From: Rhodoferax sp. AJA081-3
GTDB taxonomy: Bacteria; Pseudomonadota; Gammaproteobacteria; Burkholderiales; Burkholderiaceae_C
Reading direction: 5' to 3'
Assembly: GCF_017798165.1 (NCBI RefSeq)
Contig: NZ_CP059068.1
Location: 1,736,001 to 1,800,000, forward strand
Length of the DNA: 64,000 nt
Shown: one piece after another, positions 18,578-27,225 of the stretch
Numbering within the stretch: the stretch's first letter is position 1
Layout: each line of letters opens with the position of its first letter
The notes under the pieces: model-generated
What the model was told of the DNA's origin: nothing
What the model saw: only the letters and a program-made list of their open reading frames with translations
Databases searched by the model: none
Made by a program: the position numbers and the translations under genes

Positions 18578-18976
18578 TTGAAGAATGTCTACACCGTGCC
18601 GCTTGGCGCAACCGTTATCAGCCTGTTGCTGACCGCCTGCGCCAGCAGCCCGGAAAACCTGCCGCCCTTTCCGGCAGACGCCCTGCCCCCACCCAACCTG
18701 CAGGTAGACGCCGGCAAGGCGGGTATGGCAACGGTGAGGGTGGTGCTGCAGTTCAAGTCGGGCACACAACAGGCCTTTGACGACGAAAATTTTGTAACAG
18801 GCCTGCAGGTGCAGGCCCAGGTGCCGATGCACTACATAACATCGGTATCTGCAGACACCCATGTCTACGGGCTGGAGCTGCCCGCCACTGCCGGCGCGGC
18901 ACCTGCGGTACAGCGGCTGCAAGCGTTAACATCGGTGCAGCGGGCCGAGTTGGACACAAGGGCCACAACCAAATAA
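18578..18976 (+). CDS. Lipoprotein resembling a subtilase prodomain
   Basis: 132 residues from a TTG start with GGAG seven bases upstream. The signal peptide ends in the lipobox LLTAC (Cys21). The body (about 45-130) looks like the I9-type propeptide of the next protein: VRVVLQFKS against NRLIVQFKN, and ITSVSADTHVYGLELP against LKSVSANTHVAQTSAP, then a helix and a closing strand. I infer a membrane-anchored inhibitor or folding helper for the adjacent protease. The gene is 14 bases before the protease start, so the two are co-expressed. Confidence 0.7.
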   Translation: MKNVYTVPLGATVISLLLTACASSPENLPPFPADALPPPNLQVDAGKAGMATVRVVLQFKSGTQQAFDDENFVTGLQVQAQVPMHYITSVSADTHVYGLELPATAGAAPAVQRLQALTSVQRAELDTRATTK

Positions 18977-18990
18977 GCAAAGGGAGCGTC

Positions 18991-20970
18991 ATGTCCGGAT
19001 ATCGAATTCTTGTAGCCATTGCCTCAGGCACCGCATTGGCAGGTGCTTCGTGGTTTGCGCAGGCCCAGGCGAACACGCGTGCGGCGGCCGTTGTTTCATC
19101 TTCAGCCAAGGCTGAATTGCGCGTGGCCCGATCAGGCGCCGGGCAGCGCATGAACCGGTTAATTGTGCAGTTCAAAAACACTGTAGATAGCGATAAAAAC
19201 GGGGCCATGCAGTTGGCCTCGGCGCAGGAACGTGTACAAAGCCTGAACACGTTCGCTCTGTCCAGCAGGGCGGGTGGTGCAACCCTTTCGTACCTGAAAT
19301 CGGTCTCAGCCAACACCCATGTGGCGCAGACCAGTGCTCCCATGGATTACGCCGCATTGCGCGCACTGGCCCAAACCCTGGCCCAGGACCCGCGTGTAGA
19401 GTATGCCGAGGTGGACGAGCGGGTGTTCTCCCACTTTGTACCCAATGACACGTTTTACGCAGCCCAGCAGGGCAACCTGCAATCGCCGTTTGTGCAAGCC
19501 GGTGGGGCCAACCTGCCCAACGCGTGGGGGCGCTCCGTGGGGGGTGTACCCGTCAGCGGATCAGGTGTTACGGTAGCCGTGCTGGACTCGGGCTACCGAC
19601 CCCATGCAGATCTGGTGGCCAATATTGTGGCGGGCTACGATTTTGTCAGCCAGGACGGCGTCGCTGACTTCACCACCGCCAACGATGGTGATGGTCGCGA
19701 TGCCAATGCGCTGGACCCGGGCGACTGGAACTCGCAGAAAGACCTGTGCGACGTAGAAAACTCATCGTGGCATGGCACCCATGTGGCGGGCATCATCGGT
19801 GCGGTGGGCAACAACAATGCAGGGGTGATCGGTGTGGCCTACCGGGCCAAAGTTCTGCCGGTGCGGGTGCTGGGTGTGTGTGGTGGCTACACCTCCGACA
19901 CCGCTGCGGCCCTGCAGTGGGCTGCGGGCCTGGCCGTGCCGGGTGTACCGGCCAATGCCAACCCGGCCAAGGTTATTAACATGAGTTTTGGCCGCAGCGG
20001 TGCGTGCTCTGTAACCTACCAAAACGCCGTGCGTGCAGTCACTACGGCGGGTACCCTGATAGTAGTCTCCACCGGCAACGACGGTTCCACCGACGCCATC
20101 ACCCAGCCCAGCAATTGCCCTGGGGTCATGGCCGTCACCGCGCACACCAGCACGGGTGCCAACACGGACTACGCCAATGTGGGTGCTGGCACCTTGATCA
20201 GCGCGCCGGGGAACAGCATCTATTCCCTCAGCAACACGGGTACCACAGTCCCGGGTGCAGATAACTTTATTGCACGCACGGGCACCAGCTTCTCGGCGCC
20301 ACAGGTTGCGGGCGTGGCAGCGTTGCTGGCGCAGATCAAGCCTGGCATCACCCCGGCCGAAATCATCACCCACATCACCACGTCGGCCAGGCCCTATGCC
20401 GCGGGCACGTATTGTGTTGGCCGGCCCGAGTGTGGTGCGGGCCTGCTGGATGCTTTCAAGGCGGTGTATTCGGTGCTGCAGTCACAGGGCGTGGCCAACG
20501 CCGCACCGCTGATGGCGGCGCTGCCCCAGCAGTATGTGTTGCCAGGTGGTGCGCTGCAGTTCACCGCCACGGCGAGTGACGCCGACGGTGACGCTGTGGC
20601 CTTTATCGGCAGCGGTCTGCCCGCTGGCGCCACCTTTAATGCGGTCACCGGCGTCTTCAGCTGGCCCAAGGCCCAGCCTGCGGGTGACTACAACTTTGTA
20701 ATCCAGCCCACCGATGGCGCCACTCTGGGTGCCAGCATCACGGTGAAGATTTCGGTGACCACGGCGATACCGGTTGCACCGGTGGCGCCGGTAGAGCCCA
20801 CACCACCAGCGGTAACCCCCACGCCGCCGCTCACGCTGACACCCATTACCAACAGTGGCGGCGGCGGTGGGGGCGCCATGGGTTGGATGGATATGGTGGC
20901 TGGTCTGCTGTTGTTAGCCGCCAGTGCCTGGGTCCGCCGGACTGCCCCGCCGCAACCCACGCGCAGCTAA
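18991..20970 (+). CDS. Subtilisin-like serine protease with GlyGly-CTERM-like tail
   Basis: 659 residues: signal peptide (1-27), I9-like propeptide (about 54-145), S8 catalytic domain (about 175-500) with Asp199 (VAVLDSG), His261 (HGTHVAG) and Ser433 (GTSFSAP), a putative Ig/cadherin-like domain (about 510-592), a Pro/Thr linker, then NSGGGGGGAMGWMD, a hydrophobic helix and RR at 649-650. That tail matches the rhombosortase recognition signal. The protein should pass the inner membrane, be cut near the Gly run and be released or lipid-modified at the surface. AAAGGGAG lies just before ATG. The 3' end overlaps the convergent rhombosortase gene. Confidence 0.93.
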   Translation: MSGYRILVAIASGTALAGASWFAQAQANTRAAAVVSSSAKAELRVARSGAGQRMNRLIVQFKNTVDSDKNGAMQLASAQERVQSLNTFALSSRAGGATLSYLKSVSANTHVAQTSAPMDYAALRALAQTLAQDPRVEYAEVDERVFSHFVPNDTFYAAQQGNLQSPFVQAGGANLPNAWGRSVGGVPVSGSGVTVAVLDSGYRPHADLVANIVAGYDFVSQDGVADFTTANDGDGRDANALDPGDWNSQKDLCDVENSSWHGTHVAGIIGAVGNNNAGVIGVAYRAKVLPVRVLGVCGGYTSDTAAALQWAAGLAVPGVPANANPAKVINMSFGRSGACSVTYQNAVRAVTTAGTLIVVSTGNDGSTDAITQPSNCPGVMAVTAHTSTGANTDYANVGAGTLISAPGNSIYSLSNTGTTVPGADNFIARTGTSFSAPQVAGVAALLAQIKPGITPAEIITHITTSARPYAAGTYCVGRPECGAGLLDAFKAVYSVLQSQGVANAAPLMAALPQQYVLPGGALQFTATASDADGDAVAFIGSGLPAGATFNAVTGVFSWPKAQPAGDYNFVIQPTDGATLGASITVKISVTTAIPVAPVAPVEPTPPAVTPTPPLTLTPITNSGGGGGGAMGWMDMVAGLLLLAASAWVRRTAPPQPTRS

Positions 20971-21570
20971 GGGCAGCAGCCACGCCGCGCACACCACGGC
21001 CAGCAGGCCACCCACAGCCCCGGCCTCGTGGGCCGGGTAATAGGTTGCAAAACCCAGCCAGCCAGCCTGGGTGGGGGACGTACCAAAGTGCTGCACCAGC
21101 AGCTTGGCCGCCAGCCCCAACAACACACAGCAGGCCAGTATGTGCATGCGCTGACGTGTCATGGGCAACTGCGGGGGCGACGCCAGCAACGCACAGGCGC
21201 TACCTGCCAGCAGACCATGCAAGGCACCCGATGCGCCGGCATACACCGTGCAATGGGGGTCCAGCGCCAGCACCACCGCCACACCGGCATACCCCCCCAG
21301 CAGAGCCACCACTTGCAGGTGCCCGCTGATCAGCCCCTGGAATACCCGCAGCAAGACCACCAGGCCCAGCGCATTGGCGGCCGCGTGTAAGGTGCCCATG
21401 TGGACCCATTGGGCGGTGAACAGTTGCCACCACGCACCCGCTACATAAGTAGGGCGCACAAACTGCAAGTTTTCGGCAGCGCCCGGCAGCCATTGCAGAC
21501 CCAGCGTCACCACCACGAAGCCCAGCGACCACAGCCCAGCCCCGCTCCACAGACTGTGGCGCACAGCCAT
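20914..21570 (-). CDS. Rhombosortase-like rhomboid intramembrane protease
   Basis: 218 residues with about six membrane helices. The rhomboid catalytic residues are visible: Ser114 in YAGASGALHG and His181 in YPAHEAG; WWQLFTAQWVHMGTLHAAANALG near residue 50 is the rhomboid loop/H-rich motif. Its small size and its place beside a GlyGly-CTERM substrate indicate the rhombosortase subgroup. ATG 21570 begins one base after the nagZ stop, so translation is coupled to nagZ. The last 57 bases overlap the 3' end of the protease gene on the other strand. Confidence 0.85.
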   Translation of the reverse strand: MAVRHSLWSGAGLWSLGFVVVTLGLQWLPGAAENLQFVRPTYVAGAWWQLFTAQWVHMGTLHAAANALGLVVLLRVFQGLISGHLQVVALLGGYAGVAVVLALDPHCTVYAGASGALHGLLAGSACALLASPPQLPMTRQRMHILACCVLLGLAAKLLVQHFGTSPTQAGWLGFATYYPAHEAGAVGGLLAVVCAAWLLPLAARGLRRGSPADPGTGG

Positions 21571-21571
21571 A

Positions 21572-22678
21572 TCAGGCAATCCAGTCCAGCGCGTGCATAT
21601 AGGCTGGCTGCACCATCAGGGCGTCCCACTCCACGGCCGGGGTGGCTGGCAGCAGCGCACGGCGGCGCAGCTCACCCGCGTCGCTGGGCTGCCACTGGCC
21701 TTTGACCTGGGCTTCGGTCAGCCCGTCCAACACCGCGTCAATACCTTTGCCACCCCCTTCGCTGCTGGCCAGCGACTGGTTGCACAACAAGACCATGTCG
21801 CAACCCGCCGCCAGCGCAGCCAGGGCGGCCTGCGTGAAGCTGACTGGCTGGCCATCCACAACCCGCGCACCGGCCATGGACAAATCATCGCTAAAGATGG
21901 CGCCACCAAAACCCAACTGGCCACGCAGGATGTCGTTCAGCCAGATGCTGGAGAAACCCGCCGGCCGCGCATCCACCTTGGGGTAGATCACATGGGCGGG
22001 CATCACACTCAGGGTCACGGTGTTGAGCCAGCGGTAGGGCGCGGCATCGTCGGCCAGAATCGCTTTGAGGCTGCGTTTGTCCACGGGGATGGCAGTGTGG
22101 GAATCCGCAGCCACAAAGCCGTGCCCGGGAAAATGTTTGCCGCAGTTGGCCATGCCGCTTTGCAGCATGCCCTGCATCAGACTCTTGGCCAGCAGGCTGA
22201 CCACCCGCGGGTCGCGGGCAAAGGCGCGGTCACCGATGACACTGCTGCCACCGTAGTCCAGGTCGAGCACCGGCGTGAAGCTCAGGTCCACACCGCAGGC
22301 GCGTAACTCGGCGCCCATTACGTAGCCGCAGGCGGTGGCAGCATTGGTAGCGTCCATCGGACCGGCGTGGCCTTTGGCGTCAGCACCCGCCTTGGGCGGC
22401 TGCATCCACATCTCACCCAGCGCGCGCATGGGCGGCAGGTGGGTGAAGCCATCGGTCTTGAAACGCTGCACCCGGCCACCCTCGTGGTCCACACAGATCA
22501 GCAGATCGCTGCGTATCTTTTTGATGTCGGCACACAGGGCCGTAAGCTGGGCGCGGTCTTGCCAGTTGCGTGCGAACAAAATCAGCCCACCCACCAGGGG
22601 GTGCTTCAGCCGCTTGCGGTCCGCGGGCGTCAACGTGAGGCCTGCAATATCGATGATGAGGGGTGCGTGGAAGGTCAT
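21572..22678 (-). CDS. nagZ: Beta-N-acetylhexosaminidase
   Basis: 368 residues, glycoside hydrolase family 3. Removes N-acetylglucosamine from muropeptides during cell-wall recycling in the cytoplasm. The signatures CVDHEGGRVQRF, KHFPGHGFVAADSH (catalytic His/Asp loop) and IFSDDLSMAGA (nucleophile Asp) are intact. It is slightly longer than E. coli NagZ (341), with an insertion around residues 90-105 (MQPPKAGADAKG..). The rhombosortase gene follows one base after its stop. Confidence 0.94.
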   Translation of the reverse strand: MTFHAPLIIDIAGLTLTPADRKRLKHPLVGGLILFARNWQDRAQLTALCADIKKIRSDLLICVDHEGGRVQRFKTDGFTHLPPMRALGEMWMQPPKAGADAKGHAGPMDATNAATACGYVMGAELRACGVDLSFTPVLDLDYGGSSVIGDRAFARDPRVVSLLAKSLMQGMLQSGMANCGKHFPGHGFVAADSHTAIPVDKRSLKAILADDAAPYRWLNTVTLSVMPAHVIYPKVDARPAGFSSIWLNDILRGQLGFGGAIFSDDLSMAGARVVDGQPVSFTQAALAALAAGCDMVLLCNQSLASSEGGGKGIDAVLDGLTEAQVKGQWQPSDAGELRRRALLPATPAVEWDALMVQPAYMHALDWIA

Positions 22679-22700
22679 GGTGTGTGTGCCGGGTGGTGGC

Positions 22701-22754
22701 TTGCTATTAATTCAGTAGCTATAGGTTTATATTGTACGGGGGCTACAGGCCATT
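22701..22754 (+). repeat. GGGGGCTA-type dispersed repeat, copy 5
   Basis: Reads TTGCTATTAATTCAGTAGCT, then ATAG, a short variable stretch and GTACGGGGGCTACAGGCC. It lies in the gap between the divergent nagZ and acetyltransferase genes. Confidence 0.8.
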
Positions 22755-22858
22755 TTGGCTTAGAGTCTTTGGGTAAAACACACCTCTGCGTCGGGTCAAA
22801 CGACCTGCGGCACACTACGCAGACACATCCCACACACACATTGGCACCACTGACTTCC

Positions 22859-23428
22859 ATGCGTGACTTCCCCGCGCTGACCACACCCCGCCTGCACCTG
22901 CGCGAAATCGTAGCCGCCGACGTCCCCGCACTCTTCGCCATCCACAGCAACACCGAAGCCATGCGCTGGTTTGGCGCAGACCCTCTGCAGACCCTGCAGG
23001 ATGCCGAAAAACTGGTCGAGATGTTTGCCAGCTGGCGCAAGCTGCCCAACCCCGGCACGCGCTGGGGCATCACCGACCGGGCCAACGGGCAACTGTTGGG
23101 CACCTGTGGTCTGTTCAGGTGGAACCGCAACTGGCGCAGCTGCGCCATAGGTTATGAACTGGCACCGGCCGCCTGGGGCCAGGGCCTGATGCACGAGGCG
23201 CTGAACAGCATGCTGGACTGGGGTTTTGAACACATGGCCCTGAACCGGGTCGAGGCCCAGGTGCACCCGCACAACACCCCGTCCATCAAACGGCTGGAAG
23301 CGCTGGGCTTTGTACGCGAAGGGCTGTCGCGCCAGGCCGGTTTCTGGTTGGGCGAATACCGCGATCTCCTGCAATACGCGCTGCTGCGCAACGAACGACC
23401 ACCCCTCTCTGGAGCCACCACACCATGA
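22859..23428 (+). CDS. GNAT family N-acetyltransferase, RimJ/RimL type
   Basis: 189 residues. LTTPRLHLREI at the start and GYELAPAAWGQGLMHEALN (the acetyl-CoA pyrophosphate loop), then NRVEAQVHPHNTPSIKRLEALGF, are typical of the RimJ/RimL branch that acetylates protein N-termini or small amines. The target is unknown. Its TGA overlaps the ATG of the next gene (ATGA), so the two are translationally coupled. Confidence 0.9.
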   Translation: MRDFPALTTPRLHLREIVAADVPALFAIHSNTEAMRWFGADPLQTLQDAEKLVEMFASWRKLPNPGTRWGITDRANGQLLGTCGLFRWNRNWRSCAIGYELAPAAWGQGLMHEALNSMLDWGFEHMALNRVEAQVHPHNTPSIKRLEALGFVREGLSRQAGFWLGEYRDLLQYALLRNERPPLSGATTP

Positions 23429-24459
23429 CACTGCAACAACACCTGGGCATAGAACTCCCAATCATCCAGGCGCCCATGGCCGGCATACAGACCAGTGCCA
23501 TGGCCATCGCCGTGTCCAACGCCGGCGGACTGGGCTCCCTGCCCGCCGCCATGCTGACACTGGAAGTGCTGCGCCAAGAGCTGAGTACTATCCGCGCCCA
23601 GACCGACAAGCCCTTCAATGTCAATTTCTTTTGCCACACACCACCCGCACCCGATGCCCACCGCGAGGCCGCCTGGCGCAGCACGTTGACACTCTACTAC
23701 GCCGAATACGGCATTGACCCCACGGCGATTGCGCCCGGAGTGGGCCGCATGCCCTTCAACACCGAAGTGTGCGACGTAGTGGAGCCGTTTGCGCCGCCGG
23801 TGGTCAGCTTCCACTTTGGCCTGCCCAATGCAATCCTGCTGGCGCGCGTGCGCGGCTGGGGCGCCAAGGTGTTGTGTTCGGCCACCACGGTGGAAGAAGG
23901 CCTGTGGCTGCAGGCCCAGGGTGTGGACGCCGTCATCGCCCAGGGCCTGGAAGCCGGTGGCCACCGCGGGCATTTCCTCAGTGACGACCTCAGCCAGCAA
24001 ATGGGCACCTATGCCCTGCTGCCGCAAATGGTGCGCGCATTGCAGGTTCCTGTGATTGCTGCGGGCGGCATTGCAGATGCCAAAGGTGTGTCCGCCGCAC
24101 TGGCCATGGGGGCCGCGGCCGTACAGGTTGGCACAGCCTACATGTTGTGCCCCGAAGCCACCACCAGTAGCCTGCACCGCGCCGCATTACAGAGCGACGC
24201 AGCCCGCCACACGGCGCTGACCAACCTGTTCACCGGGCGGCCGGCGCGCGGCATTGTCAACCGCGTGATGCGGGAGCTGGGTGCCATCAACCCGGCGGCA
24301 CCACATTTCCCGCAGGCCACCACGGCCATCGCCCCGCTGCGGACCAAGGCCGAGGCTTCGGGCCTGGGGGATTTTTCGCCCCTGTGGTCGGGCCAGAACG
24401 CCAGTGGCTGCAAGGCGGTACCGGCTGCGCAGTTGACGCGGGAGTTGGCTGGGGTCTAG
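23425..24459 (+). CDS. Nitronate monooxygenase
   Basis: 344 residues, FMN-dependent TIM barrel. ELPIIQAPMAG at the N-terminus, GLEAGGHRG (phosphate/catalytic His loop) and VIAAGGIADAKGVSAALAMGAAAVQVGTAY identify class I nitronate monooxygenase (2-nitropropane dioxygenase). It detoxifies propionate-3-nitronate and similar compounds. It is coupled to the acetyltransferase through an ATGA overlap. Confidence 0.92.
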   Translation: MTLQQHLGIELPIIQAPMAGIQTSAMAIAVSNAGGLGSLPAAMLTLEVLRQELSTIRAQTDKPFNVNFFCHTPPAPDAHREAAWRSTLTLYYAEYGIDPTAIAPGVGRMPFNTEVCDVVEPFAPPVVSFHFGLPNAILLARVRGWGAKVLCSATTVEEGLWLQAQGVDAVIAQGLEAGGHRGHFLSDDLSQQMGTYALLPQMVRALQVPVIAAGGIADAKGVSAALAMGAAAVQVGTAYMLCPEATTSSLHRAALQSDAARHTALTNLFTGRPARGIVNRVMRELGAINPAAPHFPQATTAIAPLRTKAEASGLGDFSPLWSGQNASGCKAVPAAQLTRELAGV

Positions 24460-24487
24460 CATCGCGTGGTACACAGGGGATTGGCGC

Positions 24488-25801
24488 ATGCAAGATCACC
24501 AGGACGACGCGAACCACGGAACACCGACCAAGGGCTGGCCCGGCCTCTTGCAAGCCCAGGGCCTGCAGTTCGACAATCCTGCGGAGGAACAAAGGTTCGC
24601 CAAGGAGTATGTAGAGGACTACCGGCAGTTTCACCAGCTCTCGATCTTCCTGGGGATCATGCTGTACTACATCTTCTTTCTGTGGGACCGCATCATCGAC
24701 CCGGTGAACTACGGCTACACACAGGCCATACGCGGCCTGGTCTTTGCACCCATGGGTCTGGTCTGCATAGGCCTGCTGCAACTGGACCGCATGCGCAAGG
24801 CCCACGAATGGCTGGTCATCACAACGCTGACACTGGCCAATATGGGCCTGACCGTCATCTACTGCATACTGACCGATGGCATGAACTACGGCAGCGTGGG
24901 TATTGTGCTGGTCACGCTGTTCACCTTCATGCTGCTGCGGGTGCGCTTTGTGTTTTACCTGCTGTACAGCGTTGCCACACTGGTGGCCTTCAACCTGGGC
25001 CAGTGGTATGCCAACACACAGGCCGGCATGTTTGGCATCAACAACTTGTGTGTAGTGTCCGCTGCGCTGATGGGCCTGTTTGCCGCCTTCCACCGCGAGC
25101 GCGACATGCGCCGCAAGTTTGTCGTCGAGGACGAGCTGCGCGCCGCCAAGCGTAAGGTGGAGGAGCTGCTGTACTCCATGCTGCCCGACGACATCGTTCG
25201 GCGCATCAACCTCGGCGAGAAAGTGATTGCCGATTCGTATGGAGAGGTCAGCATCGTCTTTGCCGACCTGGTAGGTTTTACCCATCTGGCGCGCAAGCTG
25301 TCGCCCAATCACTTGGTTGAAACATTGAACCAGTTGTTCTCCGAATTCGACCAGTTGGCGGCGAAGTTCCAGATTGAAAAGATCAAGACCATTGGCGATG
25401 CCTACATGGCAATCTCCGGTGTCGGCAAGGACAAGGAGGGCCAGGCGGAACGGGCCGCCGACTTTGCCATCGGCATCCGCGAGATCGTGGCCCGCATGTC
25501 CGACCGTAACGACTTTGACATGCATGTGCGCATAGGCCTGCACATTGGCCCGGTGGTGGCCGGCGTCATCGGCAGCGCACGCCCGGCCTTTGACTGCTGG
25601 GGTGACGCCGTCAACCTGGCCAGCCGGCTGGAGGCCAGTGCTCGCAGCGGCGCCATCCATATCTCCGAGCAGGCCTACTGGCGACTGCGCGATACCTTTG
25701 TCATTGAGCAAGGTGAGGACGTAGATCTGAAAGGCATGGGCAAGACGCCGTCGTTTGCGCTGCTGGGGCGGCGCGGGGCCGGCACTGCGACGGGGTATTG
25801 A
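24488..25801 (+). CDS. Membrane-bound class III adenylate cyclase
   Basis: 437 residues. The first 210 residues contain about six membrane helices (e.g. FLGIMLYYIFFLW, WLVITTLTLANMGLTVIY, VRFVFYLLYSVATLVAF). A short coiled linker precedes the cyclase domain (about 250-425) with metal Asp in VFADLVGFT, EKIKTIGDAYM (Lys and the second metal Asp), CWGDAVNLASRLE (Asp for adenine choice, Arg for the transition state). These residues fit ATP rather than GTP. It makes cAMP at the inner membrane in response to an unknown signal. The ATG follows the nitronate monooxygenase stop by 28 bases. Confidence 0.92.
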   Translation: MQDHQDDANHGTPTKGWPGLLQAQGLQFDNPAEEQRFAKEYVEDYRQFHQLSIFLGIMLYYIFFLWDRIIDPVNYGYTQAIRGLVFAPMGLVCIGLLQLDRMRKAHEWLVITTLTLANMGLTVIYCILTDGMNYGSVGIVLVTLFTFMLLRVRFVFYLLYSVATLVAFNLGQWYANTQAGMFGINNLCVVSAALMGLFAAFHRERDMRRKFVVEDELRAAKRKVEELLYSMLPDDIVRRINLGEKVIADSYGEVSIVFADLVGFTHLARKLSPNHLVETLNQLFSEFDQLAAKFQIEKIKTIGDAYMAISGVGKDKEGQAERAADFAIGIREIVARMSDRNDFDMHVRIGLHIGPVVAGVIGSARPAFDCWGDAVNLASRLEASARSGAIHISEQAYWRLRDTFVIEQGEDVDLKGMGKTPSFALLGRRGAGTATGY

Positions 25802-25916
25802 CCGCGATTGGGGGGCGATTTCCGGCCCAGGGCATGGCAAAATCAGGCCCCACCCAGCCTGGCACGCAGCTTTCTGCCCAGCCTGCGGCCACATACTGCA
25901 TCTACCCACCACCACC

Positions 25917-27194
25917 ATGTCAACTTTTGAAATTGAAGGCGGTATTCCGCTGCGCGGTACCGTGCGTGCCTCGGGCAACAAAAACGCCATATTGCCGATG
26001 ATTGCGGCCTGCATACTGACCGACCAGGAGATGGTGCTGGACAACGTGCCCGACATCATAGACGTGCGCCATATGTTGGACGTCCTGGTTGCGCTGGGCG
26101 GCAAGGTCGAGCGCAGTGGCCAGCGGGTCAGCATCCACATGGCGCAGATCAACGGCAGCGAGATCAGCCGCGAGCTGTGCAACAAGGTACGCACCTCCAT
26201 CCTGTGCGTGGCGCCACTGCTGCACCGGACCGGCAAAGCCAAGCTGTACCCGCCCGGTGGCGACGTGATTGGCCGCCGCCGCCTGGACACGCATTTCTAC
26301 GGCCTGCAGAAGCTGGGCGCGGTGCTAGCTTCCAACGGCAGTTACGACTTTGCGGTGCCCAACCGGCTGCGGGGTGCCGAACTCTTTTTTGACGAGCCTT
26401 CTGTCACGGGTACCGAACACATCATGATGGCCGCCGCAGTGAGCGAAGGCCACACGCTGATCCGCAATGCTGCCTGCGAGCCGCATGTGCAAGACCTGGC
26501 GGTGATGCTCAACGCCATGGGCGCCAAGATCAGCGGCATCGGCACCAACCAGCTCAGCGTCGAGGGTGTGCCATCACTGCACGGCACTACACACATGGTG
26601 TGCCACGACCATATTGAAGCGGCGTCTTACCTGGCCCTGGCCGCCGCAACCGGTGGCGAGATCCGGGTTGAGGGCACCGACCTGCACGCCTACTGGATGT
26701 GCCACCGCGTCTTTGAGACGCTGGGCGTCAAGATCGAGCTGTACAAAGACCACATCTACCTTCCGCCGAACCAGGAGCTGCGCATCCTGCGCGACAACGA
26801 CGGCACCATGCCGGTGATTGGCGACGGCCCCTGGCCCCAGTTTGCCAGCGATCAGATGAGCTGCATGATCACGCTGGCCACGCAGGTGGAGGGTAATGTG
26901 TTGTTCTTCGAAAAGATGTTTGAGTCGCGCCTGTATTTTGTGGACCGCCTGATTGGCATGGGCGCCAACGCCATCGTGTGTGACCCCCACCGTGTAGTCA
27001 TCAGCGGGCGCTCCAAACTACGGGGCACCACCATGAGCTCCCCCGACATCCGTGCAGGCATGGCATTGCTGGGTGCGGCCCTGTGCGCCACCGGCAAGTC
27101 GACGGTACAAAACGCCAACATGATCGAGCGCGGTTATGAGCGTGTCGAAGAAAAGCTGCTGAGCCTGGGCGCTCGGATCACGCGCAAGGGTTGA
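25917..27194 (+). CDS. murA: UDP-N-acetylglucosamine enolpyruvyl transferase with Asp in the Cys115 position
   Basis: 425 residues, full length for MurA, which adds enolpyruvate to UDP-GlcNAc in the first committed step of peptidoglycan synthesis. Lys22-Asn23 of the active site are present (GNKNAI). In the catalytic loop PGGDVIGRRRLDTH, Asp116 replaces the Cys115 of E. coli. Asp at this site keeps activity but removes the fosfomycin target in Mycobacterium and Chlamydia. The loop is also divergent (GRRRLDTHFYGLQKLG), and this gene is not in the usual his/yrbA setting, so it may be a paralogue. No clear ribosome site precedes ATG. Confidence 0.85.
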   Translation: MSTFEIEGGIPLRGTVRASGNKNAILPMIAACILTDQEMVLDNVPDIIDVRHMLDVLVALGGKVERSGQRVSIHMAQINGSEISRELCNKVRTSILCVAPLLHRTGKAKLYPPGGDVIGRRRLDTHFYGLQKLGAVLASNGSYDFAVPNRLRGAELFFDEPSVTGTEHIMMAAAVSEGHTLIRNAACEPHVQDLAVMLNAMGAKISGIGTNQLSVEGVPSLHGTTHMVCHDHIEAASYLALAAATGGEIRVEGTDLHAYWMCHRVFETLGVKIELYKDHIYLPPNQELRILRDNDGTMPVIGDGPWPQFASDQMSCMITLATQVEGNVLFFEKMFESRLYFVDRLIGMGANAIVCDPHRVVISGRSKLRGTTMSSPDIRAGMALLGAALCATGKSTVQNANMIERGYERVEEKLLSLGARITRKG

Positions 27195-27225
27195 TGTTGC
27201 CGGTAGTCCCGCCCGTCCACACCCC

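Noticed and set aside
24287..26290. 667-codon open frame on the minus strand
   Set aside because: Antisense to nitronate monooxygenase, adenylate cyclase and murA, which all have clear motifs; a composition artefact.
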